A stretch of 64,000 nucleotides of DNA from Alphaproteobacteria bacterium (GTDB lineage: Bacteria > Pseudomonadota > Alphaproteobacteria > Reyranellales > Reyranellaceae). The notes under the pieces were generated by a model. The model saw only the letters and a program-made list of their open reading frames with translations. It was not told where the DNA came from and searched no databases. The stretch lies in the NCBI GenBank assembly GCA_016869975.1, contig VGCZ01000014.1, positions 44,711-108,710 on the forward strand, given 5' to 3'. Of the stretch, positions 46,928 through 55,068 are shown piece by piece (position 1 is the first letter of the stretch; each line of letters begins with the position of its first letter). A program made the position numbers and the translations under genes.

Positions 46928-47947
46928 TCAGGCGCCGCAGGCCTTCTTGGCGTCTTCCATCAGCTTGTAGAAGGCTTGGGCGTTACCGCCGACGGTCTTG
47001 ACGATCTCCGGCCAAGCCGATTCCAGCGCCTTCTGCCACACCGCGCGTTCGGCCGCCGTCAGGTTGACGATCGTGCCGCCGTTCTTGACGTGCATCTCGA
47101 GGATCTTCTCCTCGAAGCCGCGGATCTCGGCGCGCAGCTGCGAGGCCGGACGCTTATCGACAGTGCGGTGCAACGCGTTGCGTTGGTCGGAGGTCAACTT
47201 GTCGTAGACGGCCTTGGCCATCACGATAATGCCGCCGGAGTCGACGTGGTTGGTGCGCGTGTAGACCGGCGCGATCTTGCCCAGGCCGGACGGGACATAG
47301 TACGTCACCGGCGCGTCGGACACGTCGACCAGGCCGGTCTGGTGCGCCGAGGACCACTCGGTGATGCCCAGCGGATTGGGGTTGGCGCCGAGCGCCACCC
47401 AGAACGCCGCCGCCGTCTTTGTCGGCGCCGAGCGCGCCTTCAAGCCCTTCACGTCGGCCGGCGACTTGTAGGCCTTCTTGCCGACGATGCTGCCCGAGCC
47501 AACATGGGTCCAGCCGAGGAACACCACGCCCTTCTGCGCCAGCGCGTTCTTGCTGTAGTTCACCAGGTGGTTGTCGTAGACGCAGTCCTGCTGCCGGGTG
47601 CTGCTGAAATAGAACGGCAGGCTGGTCAGCGACAGCTCGGGCACGAGCGCCGCCGCCGCGGCGACCGAGAAGCCGCCGAGATCGATGCGGCCACGCGCCG
47701 TCTGCTGCATCGTGTCCTGCTCGTTGCCGAGCTGGGCATTGATAAAGGGGATGATCTTCATCGCCGACTTGGTCTCTTCGTCGAGATCCTTGACGAAGCG
47801 GTCGAGCTGCATCGTCCACGGCGTGTTCGGCGGGGCGCCGGTCGTGTAGCGGAACTCCGCCGGCTTCTGTTGCGCCATCGCAGCGCCAGACACCACAACG
47901 CTCGCCGCCACAGCGATCGCCGCAGGCAATTTCATCAGGTCGCGCAT
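46928..47947 (-). CDS. TRAP transporter substrate-binding protein (DctP family)
   Basis: 339 residues with Sec signal (MRDLMKLPAAIAVAASVVVSGAAMAQ), then FRYTTGAPPNTPWTMQLDRF. The fold segments GRIDLGGFSVAAAAALVPEL, GLKARSAPTKTAAAFWVALGANP and the C-terminal long helix EEKILEMHVKNGG are DctP/TRAP-like, with a conserved arginine in KARSAPT that normally meets the carboxylate. It picks up the solute for the DctQM pair. Different subfamily from the DctPs at 50828 and 53861. Confidence 0.9.
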   Translation of the reverse strand: MRDLMKLPAAIAVAASVVVSGAAMAQQKPAEFRYTTGAPPNTPWTMQLDRFVKDLDEETKSAMKIIPFINAQLGNEQDTMQQTARGRIDLGGFSVAAAAALVPELSLTSLPFYFSSTRQQDCVYDNHLVNYSKNALAQKGVVFLGWTHVGSGSIVGKKAYKSPADVKGLKARSAPTKTAAAFWVALGANPNPLGITEWSSAHQTGLVDVSDAPVTYYVPSGLGKIAPVYTRTNHVDSGGIIVMAKAVYDKLTSDQRNALHRTVDKRPASQLRAEIRGFEEKILEMHVKNGGTIVNLTAAERAVWQKALESAWPEIVKTVGGNAQAFYKLMEDAKKACGA

Positions 47948-48177
47948 TCCGTCTTGCCTCCCTCACTTATGGCGCCGCCCCTCGGCGACGCCTGTAAGAC
48001 CCGGATACGGCTGTTTGGGCGCGCAACAGGCATGCCTGGGGATCGATGTCCGCACGTCGTGCCGGACTGTCTCCTCCCCATGCGCCGCCGTTGCGTGCGG
48101 TGGCCGCTTCCTTGGTTGACCGGACTGTCGCCCGACTCGTCCGCGAAGGCCAGCGGAAAGATGACGCTGCGTTCGCT

Positions 48178-49029
48178 TTACGCCGAAAGCGGCACGCCCT
48201 CGATGGTGATGCGGTGCATCAGGCGGCGTTCGCCCTGGTAGTCGTTGAGCGCGTAATGCCAGGTCGCGCGGTTGTCCCAGAAAGCGATCGAGCCCTCGCG
48301 CCAGACGAAGCGCGTGGTGAATTCCGGCCGTGCCGCGTGCTCGTAGAGGAATTTCAGCAACGGCGCGCTCTCCTGCGCCGTCCAGCCGTCGAAGCGCACG
48401 GTGAAGGACGAATTCACGTAGAGCACCTTGCGGCCCGACTCGGGATGACGCACCACGACCGGATGGATCGCGTCCTGCGTCGCGAGCTCGGTGTTGCCCA
48501 GCCGGCCCTTGATATCGGTCTGCAGGTAGTTGGCGGTGGCGCCGAAAACATGGCGGCTGGAGTGGACGGCGCGCATGCCCTCGAGCGTCGCCTTCAGGCC
48601 GTCGGACAGCGCGTCGTAGGCTTGCGCCATGCAGGCGAACATGGTGTCGCCGCCGCGCGGAGGCACCTCGCGCGCCAGCAGGATCGAGCCCAGCGCCGGG
48701 ATCTGGTCGTAGCTGTGGTCGGTATGCCAGCCGCCGCCGATATTGGCCTTCTGCTCCGGCTCCTTGCGCACCTCGGCGATCCGCGGATGGCCCTCGACGT
48801 GGCGGAAGAAGCGGTTGACGTTGATCGGCCCGAAGCGCTCTGCGAAGGCGATGTGCTGCTCGGGCGTGATGTTTTGCTCCCGGAAGAAAACCACGCCGTG
48901 ATCGCTGAGCGCCTGGCGGATCTCGCCGACGCCGCTGTCGTCGAGCGGCTGGGACAGGTCGACACCATGGATCTCCGCGCCCAGCGCGCCGTTGGTCGGG
49001 CGGATGTCGAACCGGCTATTGCGCAGCAT
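48178..49029 (-). CDS. TauD/TfdA family Fe(II)/2-oxoglutarate dioxygenase
   Basis: 283 residues. His102 and Asp104 (WHTDHSYDQ) and His258 (NRATWHYALNDY) are the iron ligands; Arg273 (MHRITIEG) is positioned to bind 2-oxoglutarate, matching TauD His99/Asp101/His255/Arg270. Substrate could be taurine, an aryloxyacetate or an alkylsulfate. GGAGG precedes the ATG. It diverges from the TetR gene and sits 230 bases upstream of the TRAP receptor on the same strand, likely one operon or regulon. Confidence 0.92.
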   Translation of the reverse strand: MLRNSRFDIRPTNGALGAEIHGVDLSQPLDDSGVGEIRQALSDHGVVFFREQNITPEQHIAFAERFGPINVNRFFRHVEGHPRIAEVRKEPEQKANIGGGWHTDHSYDQIPALGSILLAREVPPRGGDTMFACMAQAYDALSDGLKATLEGMRAVHSSRHVFGATANYLQTDIKGRLGNTELATQDAIHPVVVRHPESGRKVLYVNSSFTVRFDGWTAQESAPLLKFLYEHAARPEFTTRFVWREGSIAFWDNRATWHYALNDYQGERRLMHRITIEGVPLSA

Positions 49030-49087
49030 GGCGTCCCTCCACTTTGGCGCTTAACAAGAACCATAATTCTAGTTTAATATCGAGTCA

Positions 49088-49732
49088 ATGGACGCCACCC
49101 TCGTCGCCCAGCTCGATATCCCCGGCATGCGCCCGGCCAAGCAGAAGCGCAGCCGCGACCTGGTCGCCGAACTGATGCGCGCCGGCCTGGCGCTCTTGAA
49201 GGATCGCGATTTCGACCGCCTATCGATCGCCGATCTGTGCGCCGCCACGAACATCACGGTCGGTTCATTCTACGCCCGCTTCGACGGCAAGGAAGCCTAC
49301 ATCCGCGCCCTGCAGTCGGGCGTCGTCGAGGAGGCGCGCCGCGCCATGCGTCGCGACTATCGCGCCGACATCGCCTGGCCGCGCGGCCTGGCCGGCTTCA
49401 TCGAGTGGATCGTCGGCACGTCGGTGGCGTGGAATCGGCGCTACGAGGGGCTGGTGCGCGCCTCGCTACGCCAGGCGGGGCGCGATCCGGCGGCGTGGAC
49501 GCCGCTGCGCGAGCTGGGCCAGGAGCGCGTCGCGCTGGCGCTGCCGATCGCGCTCTCGCTGCTCGGCCGGCCGCCGGTCGTCGGCGACGAGGACGCCATC
49601 CGCTTCGCCTTCCAGATCCTGTCGGGCACGGTGAACAACATGATCCTGATCAACCCCGGCCCGTTCTCGATCCATGACGAGGCCACGCCGCGCATGCTGA
49701 GCCGCGCGATGCTGAAGCTGATCGAGGGATAG
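49088..49732 (+). CDS. TetR/AcrR family transcriptional regulator
   Basis: 214 residues. The helix-turn-helix IADLCAATNITVGSFYARFDGKEAYI is typical TetR, followed by an all-helical ligand domain. It diverges from the TauD dioxygenase gene; the 58-base gap is AT-rich and would hold both promoters. It probably controls tauD and the TRAP operon in response to a ligand. Confidence 0.92.
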   Translation: MDATLVAQLDIPGMRPAKQKRSRDLVAELMRAGLALLKDRDFDRLSIADLCAATNITVGSFYARFDGKEAYIRALQSGVVEEARRAMRRDYRADIAWPRGLAGFIEWIVGTSVAWNRRYEGLVRASLRQAGRDPAAWTPLRELGQERVALALPIALSLLGRPPVVGDEDAIRFAFQILSGTVNNMILINPGPFSIHDEATPRMLSRAMLKLIEG

Positions 49733-49734
49733 GT

Positions 49735-49762
49735 CCTTCTCCCTGCGCCGGCGGGGAGAAGG
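49735..49762. repeat. Hairpin CTTCTCCC family 2, copy B
   Basis: Nine-base outer stem CCTTCTCCC / GGGAGAAGG with a partly paired GC loop. It lies 3 bases past the TetR stop and may end it. The following 49763-49920 holds no gene, only a possible fragment. Confidence 0.7.
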
Positions 49763-49920
49763 AAGTCAGGGCGCGCCCGGCGTCGTCTTCTCGTACCGCG
49801 CCACGCGCTTTTAGCTGTCGGAGATCGCCGCGAGCTCGGCCGGGCCGATGGCATCCGCGATGCGCGCGAAGGGCTTGTCGCCGGAGCGTACGAAGACCTC
49901 GCGCGGGGGCGCAGCCGGGC

Positions 49921-50610
49921 TCAATCGCGCTTGTCGACGACGGCGAACCAGGGGCGGCCGCGTACCGGCAGCACGCGGCCGCTGGAGTCGGTGGGGAAGT
50001 AGCTCATCGACACGCTGTCGCTGACGTTGCCGCCGACGACGCGCAGGCGGCCGTTGCGGTTGTCGATCACCACGTCGCAATGCGTGACCTCGCGGTCGGC
50101 CGCGGTGCGCAGCGCGCGGGCGTCGCGATGGCCGGCCGCTCGCGCGCCGGCGCAGACCAGATCGCCGCTCTTGGGCGAGACGTCGCGCCAGTCCTTCACC
50201 ACGTAGCGGCCCGGTCGTCCGGCGAGTTGCTGGTCGAGCATCGCCTTCATGTACTCGGCGTGGCGGCCGGCGGGACGGAAATCCTGGCCGTTGATGCCGG
50301 CGTCCTTCGCCACCCAGGTCACGAAGGCGCCCGACCAGGGCTTGTCGCTGCGACCGTCCCAATCCGGGTGGCCCGCGGCGCGCCAATAGGTGCCGATGCG
50401 CGAGGCCAGCGGGTCGCGGCTTTCGTGCCCGCCGCCGTTGCGGCTGTTGCGGCCGCCATAGTCGATGATGTTGCCGCCGTAGCGCTTCCACTCGCGCCAG
50501 GCGCTCGCGGCGACCTTGTCGCTGGGGGCGGCTTCGTCGCCGGACATGCCGCACGCCGACACTAGCGACAGCAGGAGCGCCGCCAGCAGAAATCGCAAAG
50601 AGAGGGCCAT
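49921..50610 (-). CDS. DUF2272 lipoprotein
   Basis: 229 residues. MALSLRFLLAALLLSLVSAC carries a lipobox with the cysteine at residue 20. The body KPWSGAFVTWVAKDAGINGQ and DFRPAGRHAEYMKAML match DUF2272 (from memory), proteins of unknown function with a predicted cysteine-hydrolase-like fold. Isolated on the minus strand beside the TRAP locus. Confidence 0.8.
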   Translation of the reverse strand: MALSLRFLLAALLLSLVSACGMSGDEAAPSDKVAASAWREWKRYGGNIIDYGGRNSRNGGGHESRDPLASRIGTYWRAAGHPDWDGRSDKPWSGAFVTWVAKDAGINGQDFRPAGRHAEYMKAMLDQQLAGRPGRYVVKDWRDVSPKSGDLVCAGARAAGHRDARALRTAADREVTHCDVVIDNRNGRLRVVGGNVSDSVSMSYFPTDSSGRVLPVRGRPWFAVVDKRD

Positions 50611-50664
50611 GGGTGGCGCCTGCGGAATTGGTTGGCCGCGGTGAGGCGGCGGTAGAGGGGATTC

Positions 50665-50760
50665 ACGTTTGGAATATTATCTCATTGAATCATTATATTA
50701 TCAAGATTCATTGAGAAATTATGTCAGATAACGTGTCTAACCTCCCATTTGACGCCGCCT
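50665..50760. promoter_or_regulatory. AT-rich island with imperfect inverted repeat
   Basis: TCTCATTGAATC (50680-50691) and GATTCATTGAGA (50705-50716) form a 12-base inverted repeat with one mismatch and a 13-base AT-rich loop, within about 90 bases of unusually low GC. It lies between divergent DUF2272 and TRAP receptor genes. It may be an operator or a promoter-containing region. Confidence 0.5.
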
Positions 50761-50827
50761 CTGCCTCACCCAAATACTCCCATCAGGCGGCCATCATCAT
50801 GCGCCGACCCATCAGGAGGAAACCACC

Positions 50828-51829
50828 ATGCGTCGTCTGCTTCGCCGTGCCGCCGTGATCGGCGCGGTGTCGGCCGGTCTGGCATTGCCAGCCGCCGCTC
50901 AGGAACCCTGGAAACTCGCCTCGGCCGCCCAGCCCGGCTCGGTGCTGCTCAACATTCTCGAGGAGATCATCGGCGTCGTGAACGCCAACGCGGACGGCCA
51001 TATCAAGGTCGAGCGTCAGTTCGTCGGCAACGAGCAGGAGATGTTCCAGCAGCTGATCCGCGGCCGCCTGCAGATGGGCGGCAGTTCGCCCAGCGGCGCG
51101 GCCATCTCGGTGCCCGACGGCATCGTCGTCAGCCTGCCCTATCTGTGGTCGTCGGACGCCGAGCGCATCTACGTCACCGACAAGTACGCGCTGCCTGTCA
51201 TGCGCAGCATCTACGCCGAGAAGGGCGTGCACCTGCTGCTGATGGCCGATGTCGGCTGGAACGACGTCATCTGCAAGACCGCCTGCCTGACGCCAGCCAG
51301 CGTCAAGGGCATGAAGGTGCGCGTGGCGCCGACACCGGCGTCGAAGATGTTCTGGCAGCAGCTGGGCGCCAACGGCGTGCAGATGCCGCTGACCGAGGCG
51401 TGGCCAGGCCTGGAGCAGAACCTGGTGTCAGGCGCCGACCTGCCGTTCCTGTTCTACATCACCACGCCGGCGGCGACTTCGGCGCCGCACTACGTGCACA
51501 CGCGACATCTGCACCATCCCGCCATCATCGTCGTCAACAAGGGCATGTGGGACAAGCTGCCGGCGGCGACCCGCGACAAGATCGAGAAGGCGCTGCCGCC
51601 GCCGAGCAAGTTCCGCAAGATGGTCGACGACGACGAGAAGGTGAAGATCGACGAGTTCCGCAAGAAGGGCGGCTTCGTGCACGAGCTCACCGACGCGCAG
51701 CGCGCGGAATGGCGCAAGCTGGTCGAGCCGGGCCTGCCCGACCTCGTCAAGAGCATGGGCGGCCGCGCGCAGGAGCTCTACGACGCCGTGCAGAAGGGCA
51801 AGAAGGAGTTCGCGGCGATGAAGCGCTGA
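50828..51829 (+). CDS. TRAP transporter substrate-binding protein (DctP family), paralogue 1
   Basis: 333 residues with signal peptide MRRLLRRAAVIGAVSAGLAL and AGGAGG before the ATG. EPWKLASAAQPGSVLLNILE starts the mature part. TPASKMFWQQLGANGVQ, LEQNLVSGADLPFLFYITT and HLHHPAIIVVNKGMWDKLP are shared nearly residue for residue with the receptor at 53861-54865. The two flank one DctQM pair. Ligand probably an organic acid. Confidence 0.93.
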   Translation: MRRLLRRAAVIGAVSAGLALPAAAQEPWKLASAAQPGSVLLNILEEIIGVVNANADGHIKVERQFVGNEQEMFQQLIRGRLQMGGSSPSGAAISVPDGIVVSLPYLWSSDAERIYVTDKYALPVMRSIYAEKGVHLLLMADVGWNDVICKTACLTPASVKGMKVRVAPTPASKMFWQQLGANGVQMPLTEAWPGLEQNLVSGADLPFLFYITTPAATSAPHYVHTRHLHHPAIIVVNKGMWDKLPAATRDKIEKALPPPSKFRKMVDDDEKVKIDEFRKKGGFVHELTDAQRAEWRKLVEPGLPDLVKSMGGRAQELYDAVQKGKKEFAAMKR

Positions 51830-51854
51830 CGCGCCCGCCGATCCCCGAACGCGA

Positions 51855-51884
51855 GCGGCGCGCCCCCAGGGGCGCGCCGCTTTT
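51855..51884 (+). terminator. Terminator after TRAP receptor 1
   Basis: Eleven-base stem GCGGCGCGCCC / GGGCGCGCCGC with loop CCAG, followed by TTTT, 25 bases past the stop. It also lies downstream of the convergent large permease. Confidence 0.85.
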
Positions 51885-51908
51885 CATTCAGCCCGCGCGG
51901 GCCTCGGC

Positions 51909-53273
51909 TCACTTGCCGACGAAGTACATCGTCAGCGGCGGCCAGGCGCAGACCAGCACCAGCCAGCCCAGCATGATCACCAGGAAGGGAATCACCGCCT
52001 TGCAGATGAACAGGAAGTTCTCGCGGAAGGCGGCCATCGCCACGATCAGGTTGAGCCCGACCGGCGGCGTGAGATAGCCGATCTCCAGGTTGGCGGTCAT
52101 GATGATGCCGAAATGCACGGGATCGTAGCCGGCGGCCTGCGCCAGCGGCAGCAGCAGCGGCGAGAAGATCAGGATCGCCGAGCCCGCGTCCATCAGGCAG
52201 CCGACGATGAGCAGCAGCACGTTGATGCCGAACATCAGCAAGGTCGGGCTGGCGACGGCGCCCTTGACGTACTCCACCCAACCCTTGGCGATGCCCTCGT
52301 AGTCGAGGATCGTGTTGAGGCTGGCGGCGATCGCCAGCAGCGGCAGTAAGGTGCCCAGCAGTTTCACGGTGTCGTAGACGACCGTGCCGTAGTCGCGCGG
52401 CTTCAGCTCGCGGTGCACGAGGATCTCGACCAGCAGGGCGTAGACCAGCGACAACGCCGCCGACTCCGTCGGTGTGAAGTAGCCGGTGTAGATGCCGCCC
52501 AGCAGCAGGACCGGCAGGAACATCGCCAGCACGCCGCGCTTGAGCGCGTTGCCGATCTCCGTGAGGCTCCAGCGCTGCGTCTCGCGATTGCGGTTGGCGC
52601 CATAGGAGTAGAGCGCGAACAAGAGGGCGAGGAACAGGCCCGGCCCGATGCCGCCGGCGAACAGGTGGGTGATCGAGACGTCGGTCATGATCGCGAACAA
52701 GATCATGGGGATCGACGGCGGGATCATGATGCCCAAGGTGCCGGCCGAGCAGATCAGGCCGATCGAGAAGGCGCGGTCGTAGCCGGCGCGCAGCAGCGCC
52801 GGATACATGATCGAGCCGATCGCCAGCATGGTGACGATCGACGATCCCGAGATAGCCGCGAACACCGCGCAGGCGAGCACGGCGGCGATGCCCATGCCGC
52901 CGGGGATCGGCCGCGTCAGTGCCAGCATGACGTCGATCAGCCGCTGGGCGATCGAGCCGCGGGTCATCAGCGCGCCCGCCAGCATGAACATCGGGATCGA
53001 CAGCAGGACCTCGCGGTCGACCGTGAACCAGACGTCCTGGATCAGGAACTCGACCTTGCTGTTCTTGGCGAAATAGGCGTGCGTGAACGCCGTCGCGACG
53101 GCGAGCAGCAGCACCACCGGCTGGCGCAGGAAGAGCATCGCCAGCACCAGACAGAAGAAGATCGCGACCTGATGCGAGAGCCCCCCAGTAAAGCCGAGGA
53201 TCGCTATGAAGACGAGAAGACCCGCGGCGATCCAGACGCCGATCGAGCGGGTGGCGGCGACGGCGCTGCTCAT
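51909..53273 (-). CDS. TRAP transporter large permease (DctM)
   Basis: 454 residues from the ATG at 53273 (overlapping the small-permease stop as TGATG; an adjacent GTG is less likely). About 12 hydrophobic segments plus an extra N-terminal helix; IVTMLAIGSIMYPALLRAGY, ANLEIGYLTPPVGLNLIVAM are DctM signatures. It forms the transporter with the small permease and either of two receptors. Confidence 0.92.
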   Translation of the reverse strand: MSSAVAATRSIGVWIAAGLLVFIAILGFTGGLSHQVAIFFCLVLAMLFLRQPVVLLLAVATAFTHAYFAKNSKVEFLIQDVWFTVDREVLLSIPMFMLAGALMTRGSIAQRLIDVMLALTRPIPGGMGIAAVLACAVFAAISGSSIVTMLAIGSIMYPALLRAGYDRAFSIGLICSAGTLGIMIPPSIPMILFAIMTDVSITHLFAGGIGPGLFLALLFALYSYGANRNRETQRWSLTEIGNALKRGVLAMFLPVLLLGGIYTGYFTPTESAALSLVYALLVEILVHRELKPRDYGTVVYDTVKLLGTLLPLLAIAASLNTILDYEGIAKGWVEYVKGAVASPTLLMFGINVLLLIVGCLMDAGSAILIFSPLLLPLAQAAGYDPVHFGIIMTANLEIGYLTPPVGLNLIVAMAAFRENFLFICKAVIPFLVIMLGWLVLVCAWPPLTMYFVGK

Positions 53274-53773
53274 CACTCGCCTTCCTTCTCTTCGGGGCGG
53301 ATCGCGGGGAAGACCGCGAAGGCGAGGTAACGCAGCGCCGATGCGAGGAAGAGATAGGGGATCACGGTCTGGATCGGCCAGAGCTTGATCTGAATCGCCA
53401 TACCCTTCTCGCCCAGCTTATAGGAGTTCTGCACGAACTCGATCGCATAGAGACCGAGCCCGAGGCAGATCAAGGCCGAGATCAGGTCGCCGATGCGCGT
53501 CATGATCGGGTGCCATGACTCCGGAAACATGCGATCGACGGCGCCGACACGCAGATGCCCGCCGCTATGCACGACGATGGTGAAGCCAAGCAGGCCGGCG
53601 ATCGCGGTGCAGTAGACCGCGAAGCGCTGGGCGCCGAAGATTCCGTTGCCGAACAGCTCCCGCCCCATGACATCGGCGAAGAGCGCGACCGCGACCAGCA
53701 CGAAGGCCGTGCAGGCGATGACGACCTCGACCCGGAACAACCAGGTCAGGCCGCGATGAACAAACGACTGCAC
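53273..53773 (-). CDS. TRAP transporter small permease (DctQ)
   Basis: 166 residues from a GTG (53773) with AGGGGAGG upstream, chosen over a long upstream frame without such a site. Four hydrophobic helices; DVMGRELFGNGIFGAQRFAV and MAIQIKLWPIQTVIPYLFLA are DctQ-like. Coupled to the large permease by TGATG. Confidence 0.88.
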   Translation of the reverse strand: MQSFVHRGLTWLFRVEVVIACTAFVLVAVALFADVMGRELFGNGIFGAQRFAVYCTAIAGLLGFTIVVHSGGHLRVGAVDRMFPESWHPIMTRIGDLISALICLGLGLYAIEFVQNSYKLGEKGMAIQIKLWPIQTVIPYLFLASALRYLAFAVFPAIRPEEKEGE

Positions 53774-53860
53774 TACTCCCCTCCCCTGTGGCGCGCCCCA
53801 ACGCCGCGCACCGCCAGACGCGGGACGCTCACCAGCGCCCCGCCACACATGCTCACCGGC

Positions 53861-54865
53861 TCAGTTTTTCTTGTTCTTGGCCGCGAACTCCTGCTTGCCC
53901 TTCTGGATCGCCTCGAACAGCTCCATAGCGCGCCCACCGATCGACTTCACCAGCTCGAGCTGCGCCGGCTCCACCAGCTTGCGCCACTCCGCGCGCTGCG
54001 CGTCGGTCAGCTCGACGAAGGTGCCACCCTTCTTGCGGAAGTCGGCGATGCGCCCCTCCTGCTCGGCGTCGACCGCCTTGCGCGTATCGGCGACCGGCAC
54101 CGGCGCCTTCATCAGACCTTCCTGCACGTCCTTCGGCAGCTTGTCCCACAGCCCCTTGTTGACGAGGGCGAACGCCGGGTGGTGGAGGTGCTGGGTGTCG
54201 ACGAAGTGCGGCGCGCTCGTCGCCGCCGGCGTCGTGATGTAGTATGAGAACGGCAGGTCGCAGGCGACCACGAGGTTCTGCTCGAGCGCCGGGAACAGCT
54301 CCGACAGCGGCAACTGCACGCCGTTGGCGCCCAGCTGCTGCCAGAACATCTTGGACGCCGGCGTCGGCGCCACGCGCACCTTCAAGCCCTTGACGCTGGC
54401 GGGCGTCGGGCAGGCGCCCTTGCAAACGACGCCGTTGTAGCCGACCTCGGACTGACCCAGGATCACCAGGCCCTTCTCCTCGTAAATGCGGCGCATCACC
54501 GGCATCGCGACTGTGTCGAGCACGAAGTCGCGCTCGGCCTTGCTGGCCCACAGGAACGGCGTGTTGAGCACGGCGCCCTCGGGAATGAGGACGGACATGC
54601 CGGCCGCCGAAACGCTGCCCATCTGCAGGCGGCCGCGCACCAGCTGGGTCGCGATCTCCTGCTCGCTGGCGACGAACTGGCGCTCGACGACGAACCGGCC
54701 GCCCGACGCCTTGGTGGCATTGGCGGCGAAGGTGTCGACGAAGCCGATCAGCGCCGTGCCAGGCTGCGCGGCCGACGCGACTTTCCATTGCTCCTGAGCC
54801 TGCGCCGGCACGGCCACCACGGCCAGCAATGACGCGCACACCAACCACCGCCTCAGCATTGCCAT
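53861..54865 (-). CDS. TRAP transporter substrate-binding protein (DctP family), paralogue 2
   Basis: 334 residues from the ATG at 54865 with GGGAGG 6 bases upstream. Signal peptide MAMLRRWLVCASLLAVVAVPAQAQ. Shares TPASKMFWQQLGANGVQ, HLHHPAFALVNKGLWDKLP and WRKLVEP with paralogue 1 at 50828. It stands first in the minus-strand operon with dctQ and dctM, so it is the likely primary receptor; paralogue 1 is separate and convergent. An 18-base palindrome lies 20 bases upstream of the start. Confidence 0.93.
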   Translation of the reverse strand: MAMLRRWLVCASLLAVVAVPAQAQEQWKVASAAQPGTALIGFVDTFAANATKASGGRFVVERQFVASEQEIATQLVRGRLQMGSVSAAGMSVLIPEGAVLNTPFLWASKAERDFVLDTVAMPVMRRIYEEKGLVILGQSEVGYNGVVCKGACPTPASVKGLKVRVAPTPASKMFWQQLGANGVQLPLSELFPALEQNLVVACDLPFSYYITTPAATSAPHFVDTQHLHHPAFALVNKGLWDKLPKDVQEGLMKAPVPVADTRKAVDAEQEGRIADFRKKGGTFVELTDAQRAEWRKLVEPAQLELVKSIGGRAMELFEAIQKGKQEFAAKNKKN

Positions 54866-54885
54866 CAAACGCCTCCCATCCACCC

Positions 54886-54903
54886 TATGAACGGCCGTTC
54901 ATA
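54886..54903. promoter_or_regulatory. 18-bp perfect palindrome, candidate TetR-type operator
   Basis: TATGAACGGCCGTTCATA is a perfect palindrome, 20 bases upstream of the DctP paralogue 2 start, in the 203-base gap shared with the divergent acyl-CoA ligase. Such GAACGGCCGTTC-type dyads are typical of TetR-family regulators. Its own regulator is not adjacent. Confidence 0.65.
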
Positions 54904-55068
54904 AGATCCGAGTCTCGCTGGCGCGCAAGGTACCCGCAAGCGAATAGTGACCCTACGCCGTTTGATGACTTGCGCGCGCCATGGCCACTTGACCCTCACC
55001 ACGCGGCCCTCACATAGTTCGCCCAACGAAACACGCCGCGCCTGCGCGGGCGGCATTGGGAGGCGGGA

